Positions 39,726 through 48,497 of a stretch of DNA of 64,000 nt are shown piece after piece. The notes beneath the pieces are model-generated. The model worked only from the letters and a program-made list of their open reading frames with translations. It ran no database searches and was not told the DNA's origin. Position 1 is the first letter of the stretch. The number at the start of each line of letters is the position of its first letter. The DNA comes from Acinetobacter sp. BY419. GTDB lineage: Bacteria; Pseudomonadota; Gammaproteobacteria; Pseudomonadales; Moraxellaceae. The position numbers and the translations under genes were made by a program. The stretch spans positions 1 to 64,000 of the forward strand of contig NZ_JAGFXZ010000002.1 of NCBI RefSeq assembly GCF_019038395.1, in the 5' to 3' direction.

Positions 39726-39750
39726 GATAATATTTATTCTCATTATCATT
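39726..39750 (-). promoter_or_regulatory. probable Fur box
   Basis: Read on the minus strand it is AATGATAATGAGAATAAATA then TTATC, closely matching the 7-1-7 and hexamer forms of the Fur operator. It lies about 80-105 bp upstream of the chosen start of the PepSY flavoprotein gene. Confidence 0.7.
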
Positions 39751-39770
39751 TAAGCTTTCGAGATTAAAAA

Positions 39771-39798
39771 AACCTCCATGCCGGGACAGGAGGTTTTT
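39771..39798 (-). terminator. terminator of the YcxB-like gene
   Basis: The stem AACCTCC / GGAGGTT with an 11-base loop is flanked by A and T tracts on both sides and lies about 20 bp past the minus-strand stop. Confidence 0.75.
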
Positions 39799-39816
39799 CA
39801 CTGAAGAGTGAACCAG

Positions 39817-40377
39817 TTAGATTTGCTTTGCTGGACCTACTTCTGCTTCCAGATGCTTGCGAATCGTGGCAAAAGGGAAGTTTTTGCTGTCCAGACGTTT
39901 AGGCAGGATATACGCACCTTGCTGGCCTTTTACCTTGAAATTCACCAGCATAAATTCTGGTGTATTGTACCATTCGTAAATGTCTTTCCAGCTGATTGCA
40001 CCGACACCTTCCTGCATGCCCATTTTCTGGCGCATGATGATGCCATGCGGTTGCACGCCCAGACGAACGCCTTTGATTTCCTGTACCGGAAATTCATTCA
40101 TTTTGCGTTTAACATACCATTCCAGACCAAAGGTACGGATCAGGTAATACAACACAACACAGACAATCGCGACCCAACAGAACACCGTTGAATAGTTCTT
40201 GAGAAGAAGAAGGCCCAGAATAGATAAGGCAACAACAGCACCCATGATCAGCCATGCTTTCATGCCAATTTTATTGGTACTACGCCAGATCACCAGCTGA
40301 GCATGACGCTGCTCGGCTTCTGAAATTTCATAGTTCACAGGCTGTAGGGTATAAGCGTATAAATTTTTCGCGGTCAT
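39817..40377 (-). CDS. YcxB-like membrane protein
   Basis: A 186-residue protein with two membrane helices near residues 40-85 (AWLIMGAVVALSILGLLLL and VFCWVAIVCVVLYYLI), then a soluble C-terminal domain. The latter (QPHGIIMRQKMGMQEGVGAI, SWKDIYEWYNTPEFMLVNF, AYILPKRLDSKNFPF) has the pattern of the YcxB C-terminal domain, a PH-like fold. Function is unknown. It lies downstream of the YccS-type gene on the same strand with an 85-bp gap and is separated from the flavoprotein gene by a terminator. Confidence 0.75.
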   Translation of the reverse strand: MTAKNLYAYTLQPVNYEISEAEQRHAQLVIWRSTNKIGMKAWLIMGAVVALSILGLLLLKNYSTVFCWVAIVCVVLYYLIRTFGLEWYVKRKMNEFPVQEIKGVRLGVQPHGIIMRQKMGMQEGVGAISWKDIYEWYNTPEFMLVNFKVKGQQGAYILPKRLDSKNFPFATIRKHLEAEVGPAKQI

Positions 40378-40462
40378 AGTGAAACTAGCAGATTTTAAAC
40401 TGTAAAAAGTTTAGCATTAATTGTACACGTTCAGTGAGTATATTGTTCCAAAATCAGCCAAA

Positions 40463-42637
40463 TTATAATGAGCCCAGTGCTGTGGCCTGTTGATCATGCT
40501 CATGACTTAAGCTTTGTTTTAATTGGCTCAGCTGATTTAAAATACTGAACATTAAAGAGAGTTGCTGCAAAATGATCAAAGCTTTGTGATCTTCCTGCTG
40601 TTCATGCGACAGACGTTGCCGAATATTCAGAATCATGTTTTGTGTACTCAAGTTGGATACTTCATCTCGCAGCAATGCACCGCGAATATCTTCAAGTGCT
40701 TTGTCCATTAAATTCAGGATGTCCTGATCTTCAATCTTTTCCCGGTGTGCCCCAAGGGCCGCAATATAACTGATAAAGGTATGGTTCAGACACAGGAACT
40801 CAAAAGCCAGCGATTTTTCTACCGGATCAATATCCGGTTCAGTGGCCAGGGTCGAGATCAATGACGCCACCTCGGCATCGGTATTGTGGGCAGCACGACG
40901 CACAATACGATATTTCAGGCCATTATTACGACCAGATTTATACTGTTCAATCACTTCGCTCAAATAGTCAGATTCTGCCTGCAAGGTTCGTCCAATACTG
41001 CGGGGCAAACGTCGGAACTTCCAGTCCGGGAAAATAAAGCTGACCCCGAACCAAGCAATGGCACAACCGATTAGCGTATCCACCATACGTGGAACGGCAG
41101 CTGCAAAGCCCATACCGTCCAGATTAAAGTTAATTAACGCTAAAATCGTGATAAAGGCGGTGGCTTGTGCATATTGTTTACTACGCAATTCAAAGAACAG
41201 TATTCCACTGATGACCAGAAGCAATAATTGTCCTTCGATGGAAGGCACAAAATACAGAATGGCATAACCGAGAATAATCCCCACCAAGGTACCCACAATA
41301 CGCAGACGTAAACGTCGTTTGGTGGCATTAAAGTTCGGTTGGCTGACAAAGAGTGCTGTCAATAGAATCCAGTAGCCATACTGAATATTGCTGACTTGCA
41401 CAAAGATATAGCTGATCAGCAATACAATCGACAGGCGGATCGCATGCCGGAATAGGACTGATTCTGGTGTTAGGTGCTGCCTGATCCGCACCATGATGTC
41501 ATCCCAGCCTTTCAGATCATCATCTTTCAGCTGGGTTTCAATATGTTTGGAGCGGTCGGAGGTGATACTTTGTTCGGTTTCCAGATTTCGTAACTGCGCA
41601 TCAATCGATTTCAGGTTCTGAAATAGCGAAAATAAAGCATTAATCCAGGCCTGGTCATAATGCTGATCCTGACGTAATTTCTCCAGAGACAGGCGAAGGT
41701 TATCAAATGCATGTTTGAAACGGTTGTTATGCACATAAGGCTTGCGCAGCAGCAGACTTTCACTCAGATCCTTACAGGCTTTGCCCTGGATCGACATAAT
41801 GCGCTGAAAGCGGAACAGAATATCGCTATGCTGGAAAATCTTGGCCAGTTTTTGATAATCAATATGCGCCGAATCGGCACGTTCGTGAATATCCTGTGCC
41901 ACAAAATAATATTGCAGACTGCGACGGGTATCTTTTTGCCCACGATCACCTTTCAGGCGGGTCAGAAGGGCCGTTTTCATTTCGTTAAAAATGGTAATCA
42001 GTTTGCCATTTTCAAGCGAGAGTTCAATCATGCTCTGCTGATAGCTTTTAGGCGTCATGTCCACATCAAACAGATTGGACTTGGCATATAAAAAGTCACC
42101 GAGTGCGGCATAGGAGATGGCAAGCTTGTCTTGCGCCAGCCGGGCAGGGAAGATCAGGAAACTGATAGTCGACAGAATCCCGTACCATATCGCACCAATC
42201 ACCAGCAGGCCCGCCTGCTTATACCAGTCATCAAACAGTTCGACCCCGAGCATGGCATAGACTGAAACTACCAGACAGCCATAGGAAATCGTGGCATAGC
42301 GCCTGCCCAGTGAGCCGAGCAGAATCAGGCCAATACAGGACACAATTAATGCCAGGGCAAATAGCAGCGGATAAGGGTAGAGCAGGTATACGCCTACTGC
42401 GGTAATAAAGAAGCCAATATAGGTGTAGAGCAGATTTAAAATACGCACAGAAAAGCGGTCATCAATATCGCTTAAACCGGCTGCGACCACGCCTAAAGTC
42501 AGTGGAATTGTCAATAATTGTTGTCCCATGAAATAGGGAACAAAGGCGGTACCTGCGAATGCCATCATCATGCGCAGGTTATACATCAAGGTCGTATTAT
42601 AGGTGGTTTGCTTGAGGCGAGTGAGCCAAGATTTCAA
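40463..42637 (-). CDS. yccS: YccS/FUSC-family membrane protein
   Basis: A 724-residue inner-membrane protein of the YccS type (FUSC superfamily, related to aromatic acid exporters such as AaeB). There are two blocks of about five helices: residues 20-165 and 395-535. The first is followed by a soluble helical domain (about 170-390), the second by a C-terminal soluble domain. TPESVLFRHAIRLSIVLLIS at the start of the second block is a family signature. Some relatives export p-hydroxybenzoic acid, but substrate for YccS is unknown. It is divergent from the Bcr/CflA gene. Confidence 0.85.
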   Translation of the reverse strand: MKSWLTRLKQTTYNTTLMYNLRMMMAFAGTAFVPYFMGQQLLTIPLTLGVVAAGLSDIDDRFSVRILNLLYTYIGFFITAVGVYLLYPYPLLFALALIVSCIGLILLGSLGRRYATISYGCLVVSVYAMLGVELFDDWYKQAGLLVIGAIWYGILSTISFLIFPARLAQDKLAISYAALGDFLYAKSNLFDVDMTPKSYQQSMIELSLENGKLITIFNEMKTALLTRLKGDRGQKDTRRSLQYYFVAQDIHERADSAHIDYQKLAKIFQHSDILFRFQRIMSIQGKACKDLSESLLLRKPYVHNNRFKHAFDNLRLSLEKLRQDQHYDQAWINALFSLFQNLKSIDAQLRNLETEQSITSDRSKHIETQLKDDDLKGWDDIMVRIRQHLTPESVLFRHAIRLSIVLLISYIFVQVSNIQYGYWILLTALFVSQPNFNATKRRLRLRIVGTLVGIILGYAILYFVPSIEGQLLLLVISGILFFELRSKQYAQATAFITILALINFNLDGMGFAAAVPRMVDTLIGCAIAWFGVSFIFPDWKFRRLPRSIGRTLQAESDYLSEVIEQYKSGRNNGLKYRIVRRAAHNTDAEVASLISTLATEPDIDPVEKSLAFEFLCLNHTFISYIAALGAHREKIEDQDILNLMDKALEDIRGALLRDEVSNLSTQNMILNIRQRLSHEQQEDHKALIILQQLSLMFSILNQLSQLKQSLSHEHDQQATALGSL

Positions 42638-42775
42638 AGGTCGTCCTTTATACTGCAGTCTTATAGCTGAATCTGAATGTGCTAATGAAAATAGTAGATT
42701 TATAAATCTTCATTTCAGGCTAAATCATACTATGCACTGTGTTAATTTGTCTGCATGTTAGCGCTTTAAATCTTC

Positions 42776-43993
42776 ATGCTTATGACATCGAATAAAATAG
42801 TACAACAACCTTATGCCATGTCCTGGATTGTTTTGCTGGCAACACTGAGTGCACTCGGGCCTTTATCTATTGATATGTATCTTTCGGCCTTGCCGGCCAT
42901 GGCAGCAGATTTTGGTGTCAGTACCCAGATGGTTTCCAATAGCCTGCCGGCCTACTTCTTCGGTCTGGCGGTCGGACAACTGATTTATGGCCCGATCAGT
43001 GACCGGATTGGGCGTAAACCACCGCTGTATTTTGGGCTGTGGTTATACATTGTGGCGAGTTTGCTGTGTGTTTTTGCCCAGAATGAATGGAGCCTGATTG
43101 CTGCACGGATTCTGCAAGCCCTCGGAGGTTGTGTCGGGGTAGTCATGGCGCGCGCTGCCATTCGGGATCGTCTGGATATGCATTCAGCAGCTCAGGCTTT
43201 TGCCAGCATGATGATTGTTACCGCAATTGCACCAATCATCGCCCCAAGTCTGGGGGCCTGGGTATTGATGTTTTATGAGTGGAACGCAATCTTTTTGGTA
43301 TTAATGGGCTGCGGTCTGCTGAGCCTGGCCTGTGTACATTTTTTCTTTCAAGAAACCTTGGAGCCGGAACGCCGTCTCAAGCTGAACTTTCGACAGGTAT
43401 TGAGTTTATACCGTAGCATTTTTCAGGATCAAAGCTTTAGGCGCCCGCTCTATGCCGGCTGTTTTTCCGGGGCGGTGATGTTCTGTTATATCAGTGCTTC
43501 TTCGGCCATTCTGATGGACCGTTATCAACTTACCGAGCAACAGTTTGCGTATGCCTTTGGTGCCAATGCCTTTGGAATCATGCTGTTTTCGACGTTGAAC
43601 AAACATCTGGCTGGGCGTTTCTCGATATTGCAGCGCCTGAAAATCGGCACTTGTCTGCAGTTTGCTGGTGTTTCAGCTTTAATCCTGCTGGGCAGCCTGG
43701 AGGTAGATTCTGTACTATGGGTGTTGTTGGGCATGTTTATCGTGGTGGCATCCATCGGGTTTACTGGCCCGAATGCCATGGCTCTGGCAATGGCTGAACA
43801 GGGCGAACGGGCAGGAACCGCCAGTGCCATTATGGGCAGTATGCAATTTGTCTGTGGCTTGTTGGGCGGTGTACTACTGAATTTTCTGATCTGGCAGGCT
43901 TTATTGAATATGGCTCTGATCATGCTGGTTTTTGTCTGTATTTCCGCTTGGGCGATTTTTAAAATAAAGATGCCCAGCTTGAAAAATGCATAG
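42776..43993 (+). CDS. Bcr/CflA-family multidrug MFS exporter
   Basis: A 405-residue, twelve-helix major facilitator of the Bcr/CflA drug-proton antiporter group. The motif LAVGQLIYGPISDRIGRKPP between helices 2 and 3, LGPLSIDMYLSALPAMAADF in helix 1, and the early RILQALGGCVGVVMARAAIRD block are typical. Relatives export bicyclomycin, chloramphenicol or similar compounds. The substrate here is not known. ATG codons at 42776 and 42782 are both possible, with no strong ribosome site. Divergent to yccS, 138 bp apart. Confidence 0.9.
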   Translation: MLMTSNKIVQQPYAMSWIVLLATLSALGPLSIDMYLSALPAMAADFGVSTQMVSNSLPAYFFGLAVGQLIYGPISDRIGRKPPLYFGLWLYIVASLLCVFAQNEWSLIAARILQALGGCVGVVMARAAIRDRLDMHSAAQAFASMMIVTAIAPIIAPSLGAWVLMFYEWNAIFLVLMGCGLLSLACVHFFFQETLEPERRLKLNFRQVLSLYRSIFQDQSFRRPLYAGCFSGAVMFCYISASSAILMDRYQLTEQQFAYAFGANAFGIMLFSTLNKHLAGRFSILQRLKIGTCLQFAGVSALILLGSLEVDSVLWVLLGMFIVVASIGFTGPNAMALAMAEQGERAGTASAIMGSMQFVCGLLGGVLLNFLIWQALLNMALIMLVFVCISAWAIFKIKMPSLKNA

Positions 43994-44036
43994 ATGCTGG
44001 CTTTCTCTATATTTATTAAAAATGCTGGACTGAACA

Positions 44037-44064
44037 GAGAGCTAAGTAAATTTACTTCGCTCTC
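44037..44064. terminator. inverted repeat between convergent genes
   Basis: GAGAGC and GCTCTC enclose AAGTAAATTTACTT (one mismatch pair), forming a 28-bp near-perfect palindrome after the Bcr gene. It is a probable bidirectional terminator, but with weak T tracts. Confidence 0.5.
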
Positions 44065-44070
44065 ATTGCA

Positions 44071-44778
44071 TCACTCATCGATAAATACGGAAAATTCTTC
44101 TACGGGAACACGCGGGGTAATAAAGCTGTTAATGATCTGCTCCGGATCAGCATAGCCTAATGCCATACCACAGACCAGCTCTTCATCGACAGATGCACCG
44201 ACCAGATCAAGCACGATCGGGTGGAAATGGTTCCAGGCTGCCTGAGGGCAGGTGTCCAGACCGCGAGCTTTTGCTGCCAGCATGACATTCTGGATCATCA
44301 TTGAAACATCCATTTTGGAACCAATGGCCAAAGAACGGTGTACGGTAAAGAACAGACCAACAGGTGCATCAAATAATTCAAAGTTACGCAGCTGCTGACG
44401 CGCCATTTTCTCTTTTTCGCCTTTTTGGATATTTAGCAAGCCATATAAACCCCAGCCATTTTCACGACGACGTTCAATAAATGGCGAGATCCATTGTTCA
44501 GGATAGTAGGCAAAGGTTTCTTTATATTGCTCGGCAAGTCCCGGATTTTCATAGAGCTGTATTTGTGCCTGGCAGACACGTTGCACGATTTCATCGCGCT
44601 TTCTGCCTGTCACCACATAAACTTTCCAGGGTTGGGTATTGGTTCCTGAAGGTGCGCGGCTGGCAACTGTCAATATCTCTTTTAAGGTGTCTGTACTCAC
44701 CGGTGTCTTTAAGAAAGCACGAACCGAATGGCGAGAGGTGATGGTGTGATCTACAGCGTGAACAAGGTTTTGATCCAT
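44071..44778 (-). CDS. nitroreductase-family NAD(P)H flavoprotein
   Basis: About 235 residues from the ATG at 44778 (MDQNLVHAVDHTITSRHSVR). The longer frame to 44859 has no family similarity in its first 27 residues. Family hallmarks are SRHSVRAFLKTPVSTDTLKE, VASRAPSGTNTQPWKVYVVT and GLDTCPQAAWNHFHPIV. These enzymes bind FMN as dimers and reduce nitroaromatics, quinones or flavins with NAD(P)H. The physiological substrate is not evident. It is convergent with the Bcr/CflA exporter, with the palindrome above between them. Confidence 0.9.
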   Translation of the reverse strand: MDQNLVHAVDHTITSRHSVRAFLKTPVSTDTLKEILTVASRAPSGTNTQPWKVYVVTGRKRDEIVQRVCQAQIQLYENPGLAEQYKETFAYYPEQWISPFIERRRENGWGLYGLLNIQKGEKEKMARQQLRNFELFDAPVGLFFTVHRSLAIGSKMDVSMMIQNVMLAAKARGLDTCPQAAWNHFHPIVLDLVGASVDEELVCGMALGYADPEQIINSFITPRVPVEEFSVFIDE

Positions 44779-45678
44779 TATGAGGTCCAGTCGAATATCC
44801 TTATTGAGTTTGCAATGACTATAAACTAAACAAACAGAAGGCGGAGAGGAAAATTTCACTCTCAGCCAGCTGAGAAAAAGTGATTCACCAGCAAAATGAA
44901 TTAGGCGATTAAATTTGGCATTCTTGTCGCTGAGTGTAAAACGCCTAACTAAGCGAGATAGGATCTGATCCTAAAAACTCTCTGAATTAAAAAATGGCTT
45001 AAAACCCAAGTGGTTGGGCCCTTTCACAATAACAATTCCACACAGAGAACGCATTTATTTTGACTGAAATTCAAGTTAATTTAATTTCAAGATTCCTGTT
45101 CCCTGCTGCTTTGAATAAAAGACTAATATTTTTTTTGAATTAAAATATAGATTAATTTTCATGTAAAAAGAATAATTTATAATTATTTTTTATAGGTGGA
45201 TTAACTATTGCTAATAAAAAACAATAAAACTTTATACAAAGAAACAGCATAATGTACGACTTTTCATCTTAATTCATGCATTGCATAATCAAGATCTGTT
45301 TGAAATAACGCTATTCCAGATGGCTTGAATGAAGCCTTTAGGTTGAAAGCACTCATCAAGCAGTGAATGTTTTTTGAGCCTAAAACACAGTTTTTTACCA
45401 GCATGGATGTCTATTTGAAGATTGCCTGCAATTTTCCAAAAAGACTGAGTATCGGAATAGAAACGGTGTTGCTTTTATAAATCTCTCATTTGTTGAATAT
45501 GATCGTGATGATGATATTCATAAGTTTGAAAGAGATGATCAATCATTTTGTTTTTCTGAAGGTCATAGATTAAATCCGGATATTTCCAGATGAACATCTC
45601 ATGAGTGAGCTAGAGATATAGATCCCTCCATGACGTTTAGAAAAATAAAAAATTCCAAATCATCTTGGGCAAAAAATT
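44779..45678. other. 900-bp AT-rich gap upstream of gltS
   Basis: No credible gene was found in this unusually long gap. A CCCAA/TTGGG hairpin lies at about 45006-45019. On the minus strand a 40-codon ORF runs from 45597 to 45475 (begins MFIWKYPDLIYDLQ, contains a His cluster HHHDH). It could be a gene fragment or chance. The central part (45100-45250) is nearly all A and T. Promoter and regulatory sites for gltS are expected near the right end but none is clear. Confidence 0.4.
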
Positions 45679-46917
45679 ATGGATTTTACTTTTAACGCAT
45701 TTTATACCCTGATTGCCGCAGTTATTGTTTTGTTACTCGGTCGATTCCTGGTTAATAAAATCGATTTTTTAAAGCGCTACAATATTCCTGAGCCGGTTGC
45801 AGGCGGTTTAGTCGCCGCGATCATCTCGTTGCTGGTGCATTCACTGTGGGGATATAGCATTACCACCAGTGCAGAATTACAAACCAGTTTTATGCTGATT
45901 TTCTTTGCCTCGATTGGTCTGAGTGCCAACTTTTCCAAGTTGCGTGAAGGCGGTATCGGCCTGATAATTTTCCTGTTTGCCGTATCCATGTTCATTCTGC
46001 TACAAAACGCCGTAGGTATGAGCCTTGCGACGTTATTGGGTATTGACCCACTAATTGGCCTGATTGCCGGTTCTATTACCTTGACGGGTGGACATGGTAC
46101 TGCGGGTGCATGGGGGGAAATTTTTGAAGTTGAATATGGTATTCAAGGTGCTTTGGTACTGGGTATGGCCAGTGCGACTTTTGGTCTGATTATCGGCGGG
46201 ATCATTGGCGGACCTTTGGCCAAATTGCTGATCAACCGTCATAATCTGGCTACTGCACGTACCGATCAGCAGATCGAAAATCGTGACAATACCCCAATGG
46301 ATAGCACTTCAGATGAATACGTACAATTCGAATATCCGCATCGTGTCCGTTTGATCACTGCAGATAATGCGATTACTACTTTGGGTCTATTTGCAGGCTG
46401 TTTGGCCTTTGCAGAGTTTATGACCGGTTTCAGTAAAGGTACTGCTTTTGAACTGCCAACATTCGTGTGGGCATTGGCGGGCGGTGTACTCTTGCGAAAT
46501 GTACTGGAAGGTATTTTCAAAGTTCAGATTTTCGATCGCGCGATTGATGTCTTCGGTAATGCTTCATTGTCACTGTACCTGGCGATGGCATTGTTGTCAT
46601 TAAAATTATGGCAATTGGCTGACCTTGCAGGACCACTCATGGTGATTCTGGGTGCACAGACCATTACCATGGCTTTATACGCAGCTTTCGTAACTTTCCG
46701 CCTAATGGGTAAAAACTACGATGCTGCGGTACTTGCAGCGGGTCATTGTGGTTTTGGTATGGGTGCTACGCCAACCGCGGTTGCCAATATGCAGGCGATT
46801 ACCAATATGTACGGTGCATCGCATAAGGCCTTCCTGATCGTTCCATTATGTGGCGCGTTCTTTGTGGACTTGATCAATGCGACAGTCATTCAGATGATTT
46901 TGAAGTTTTTTGCATAA
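45679..46917 (+). CDS. gltS: sodium/glutamate symporter
   Basis: A 412-residue inner-membrane transporter of the GltS (ESS) family, taking up glutamate with sodium. The N-terminal half has LLLGRFLVNKIDFLKRYNIP, EPVAGGLVAAIISLL and FMLIFFASIGLSANFSKLRE. The re-entrant loop signatures ITLTGGHGTAGAWGEIFE and AAGHCGFGMGATPTAVANMQ, one in each half, are the family hallmark. It is followed 46 bases later by the alanine/glycine symporter on the same strand, suggesting one transcription unit for amino-acid uptake. Confidence 0.95.
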   Translation: MDFTFNAFYTLIAAVIVLLLGRFLVNKIDFLKRYNIPEPVAGGLVAAIISLLVHSLWGYSITTSAELQTSFMLIFFASIGLSANFSKLREGGIGLIIFLFAVSMFILLQNAVGMSLATLLGIDPLIGLIAGSITLTGGHGTAGAWGEIFEVEYGIQGALVLGMASATFGLIIGGIIGGPLAKLLINRHNLATARTDQQIENRDNTPMDSTSDEYVQFEYPHRVRLITADNAITTLGLFAGCLAFAEFMTGFSKGTAFELPTFVWALAGGVLLRNVLEGIFKVQIFDRAIDVFGNASLSLYLAMALLSLKLWQLADLAGPLMVILGAQTITMALYAAFVTFRLMGKNYDAAVLAAGHCGFGMGATPTAVANMQAITNMYGASHKAFLIVPLCGAFFVDLINATVIQMILKFFA

Positions 46918-46963
46918 TTTTTTATGCCTGATACGGTGAGTCATAAGCTCATAAGGGTGAGAC

Positions 46964-48439
46964 ATGAATGATCATTTAAATGAAACTTTACTTGGCTGGA
47001 TTCATGCCCTGAATGGCCCTTTGTGGGATTTTCTGGTGGTATTTCTGGTCGCAGTCGGTATTTTCTATACGGTAGCGACAGGTGCAGTTCAAATTCGCTT
47101 GTTCTGGCATAGTATGAAAGTGATGAAGGGCAGCCGTGGCAAGGTCAGAGATGCGCATGGTATTACGCCATTCCAGGCCTTTGTTACTGGCCTGGCCAGC
47201 CGGGTCGGGGTAGGTAATGTCGCAGGTGTTGCAATTGCAATTGCGATTGGCGGACCCGGTGCCGTGTTCTGGATGTGGTTTACTGCCTTTCTGGGCATGA
47301 GTTCTGCTTTAGTTGAATCCTCTCTGGCACAGCTGTTTAAAGTCCGGGATAGTAAGACCCAGCAATTCCGTGGTGGGCCTGCCTATTATATTACCCAAGG
47401 TTTGAAGCAGAAATGGTTAGGGATTGTCTTTGCGATTGCATTGATCACAACTTATGGCTTTGTATTCAATGCCGTTCAGGCCAATGCGATTACTGGTGCA
47501 ACCTCTCATGCTTGGGGCTGGAATCAGGCCAATGTCATTTTGCCCTTAGGCGGATTTAATTTTGAAGTTTCCTGGATTGGGCTGGCCCTGGTCTTGATGA
47601 CTGCGGTGATTATTTTTGGCGGGATTAAACGGATTGCTAAAGTCGCTGAAAGCTTCGTGCCATTTATGGCTGTGCTTTATCTGGCGGTTGCCTTGTATAT
47701 TGCAGTGATCAACTACGATATCTTGCCATCGATTTTCCAGCTTATTTTCACTAAAGCCTTTGAGTTTGAAGCTGCTGCTGGCGGTTTCTTTGGTGCCATG
47801 GTGTCTATGGCGATGATGATGGGCATTAAGCGCGGTCTGTTCTCTAACGAAGCCGGTATGGGTTCAGCACCGAATGCTGCTGCGGCATCTGATGCCAAGC
47901 ATCCAGTGAATCAGGGTCTGATCCAAATGCTGGGTGTATTTGTTGATACCTTTGTGGTCTGCACATGTACCGCCATTATTATTCTGGTTTCAGGTCTATA
48001 TGAAAATGCAGGGTTTGAAGGGGTGACTTTGACTCAGATGGCACTTGAAAGCCAGATTGGTGCCTGGGGTGATGATTTCCTGGCGCTGATTCTGTTCCTG
48101 TTTGCCTATTCTTCGATTATTGGTAACTATGCCTATGCCGAAGGCAACGTTCAGTTCATCAATAACAACAGTTGGGTCATGTTGATTTTCCGCTTATTTG
48201 TATTGGTGATGGTGTATTTCGGTTCGATCGCGAGTGTGCCATTGATCTGGAATATGGCAGATCTGTTTATGGGGGTTATGGCCAGTATTAACCTGATTGC
48301 GATTTTGTTGCTGATGCCATTCTTAATGATGCTACTGAAAGACTATACCGGTCAGTTGAAGCGTGGCGTGAAAGAGCCTGAATTTAAGCTGGATAGCCAT
48401 CCTAAGTTTAAAGACAAGATCAAATCTGATATCTGGTAA
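46964..48439 (+). CDS. alanine/glycine:cation symporter (AGCS family)
   Basis: A 491-residue inner-membrane transporter that takes up alanine or glycine with sodium or protons. Family blocks visible are GLASRVGVGNVAGVAIAIAI, GGPGAVFWMWFTAFLGMSSA, FRGGPAYYITQGLK, and FSNEAGMGSAPNAAAASDAK with HPVNQGLIQMLGVFVDTFVV. About eleven hydrophobic segments are present. It is cotranscribed with gltS and ends at a strong terminator. Confidence 0.95.
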   Translation: MNDHLNETLLGWIHALNGPLWDFLVVFLVAVGIFYTVATGAVQIRLFWHSMKVMKGSRGKVRDAHGITPFQAFVTGLASRVGVGNVAGVAIAIAIGGPGAVFWMWFTAFLGMSSALVESSLAQLFKVRDSKTQQFRGGPAYYITQGLKQKWLGIVFAIALITTYGFVFNAVQANAITGATSHAWGWNQANVILPLGGFNFEVSWIGLALVLMTAVIIFGGIKRIAKVAESFVPFMAVLYLAVALYIAVINYDILPSIFQLIFTKAFEFEAAAGGFFGAMVSMAMMMGIKRGLFSNEAGMGSAPNAAAASDAKHPVNQGLIQMLGVFVDTFVVCTCTAIIILVSGLYENAGFEGVTLTQMALESQIGAWGDDFLALILFLFAYSSIIGNYAYAEGNVQFINNNSWVMLIFRLFVLVMVYFGSIASVPLIWNMADLFMGVMASINLIAILLLMPFLMMLLKDYTGQLKRGVKEPEFKLDSHPKFKDKIKSDIW

Positions 48440-48450
48440 CACCAAAAAGC

Positions 48451-48479
48451 AAAAAGCCCTGATCATTCAGGGTTTTTTT
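48451..48479. terminator. terminator after the AGCS gene
   Basis: The stem CCCTGA / TCAGGG with loop TCAT is followed by seven T. It lies 17 bp past the stop and also faces the end of the convergent chrA. Confidence 0.88.
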
Positions 48480-48497
48480 ATGGCTGGAAAATATTTT

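Noticed and set aside
43525..43923. A 132-codon minus-strand ORF
   Set aside because: It lies wholly inside the Bcr/CflA gene in an antisense frame.
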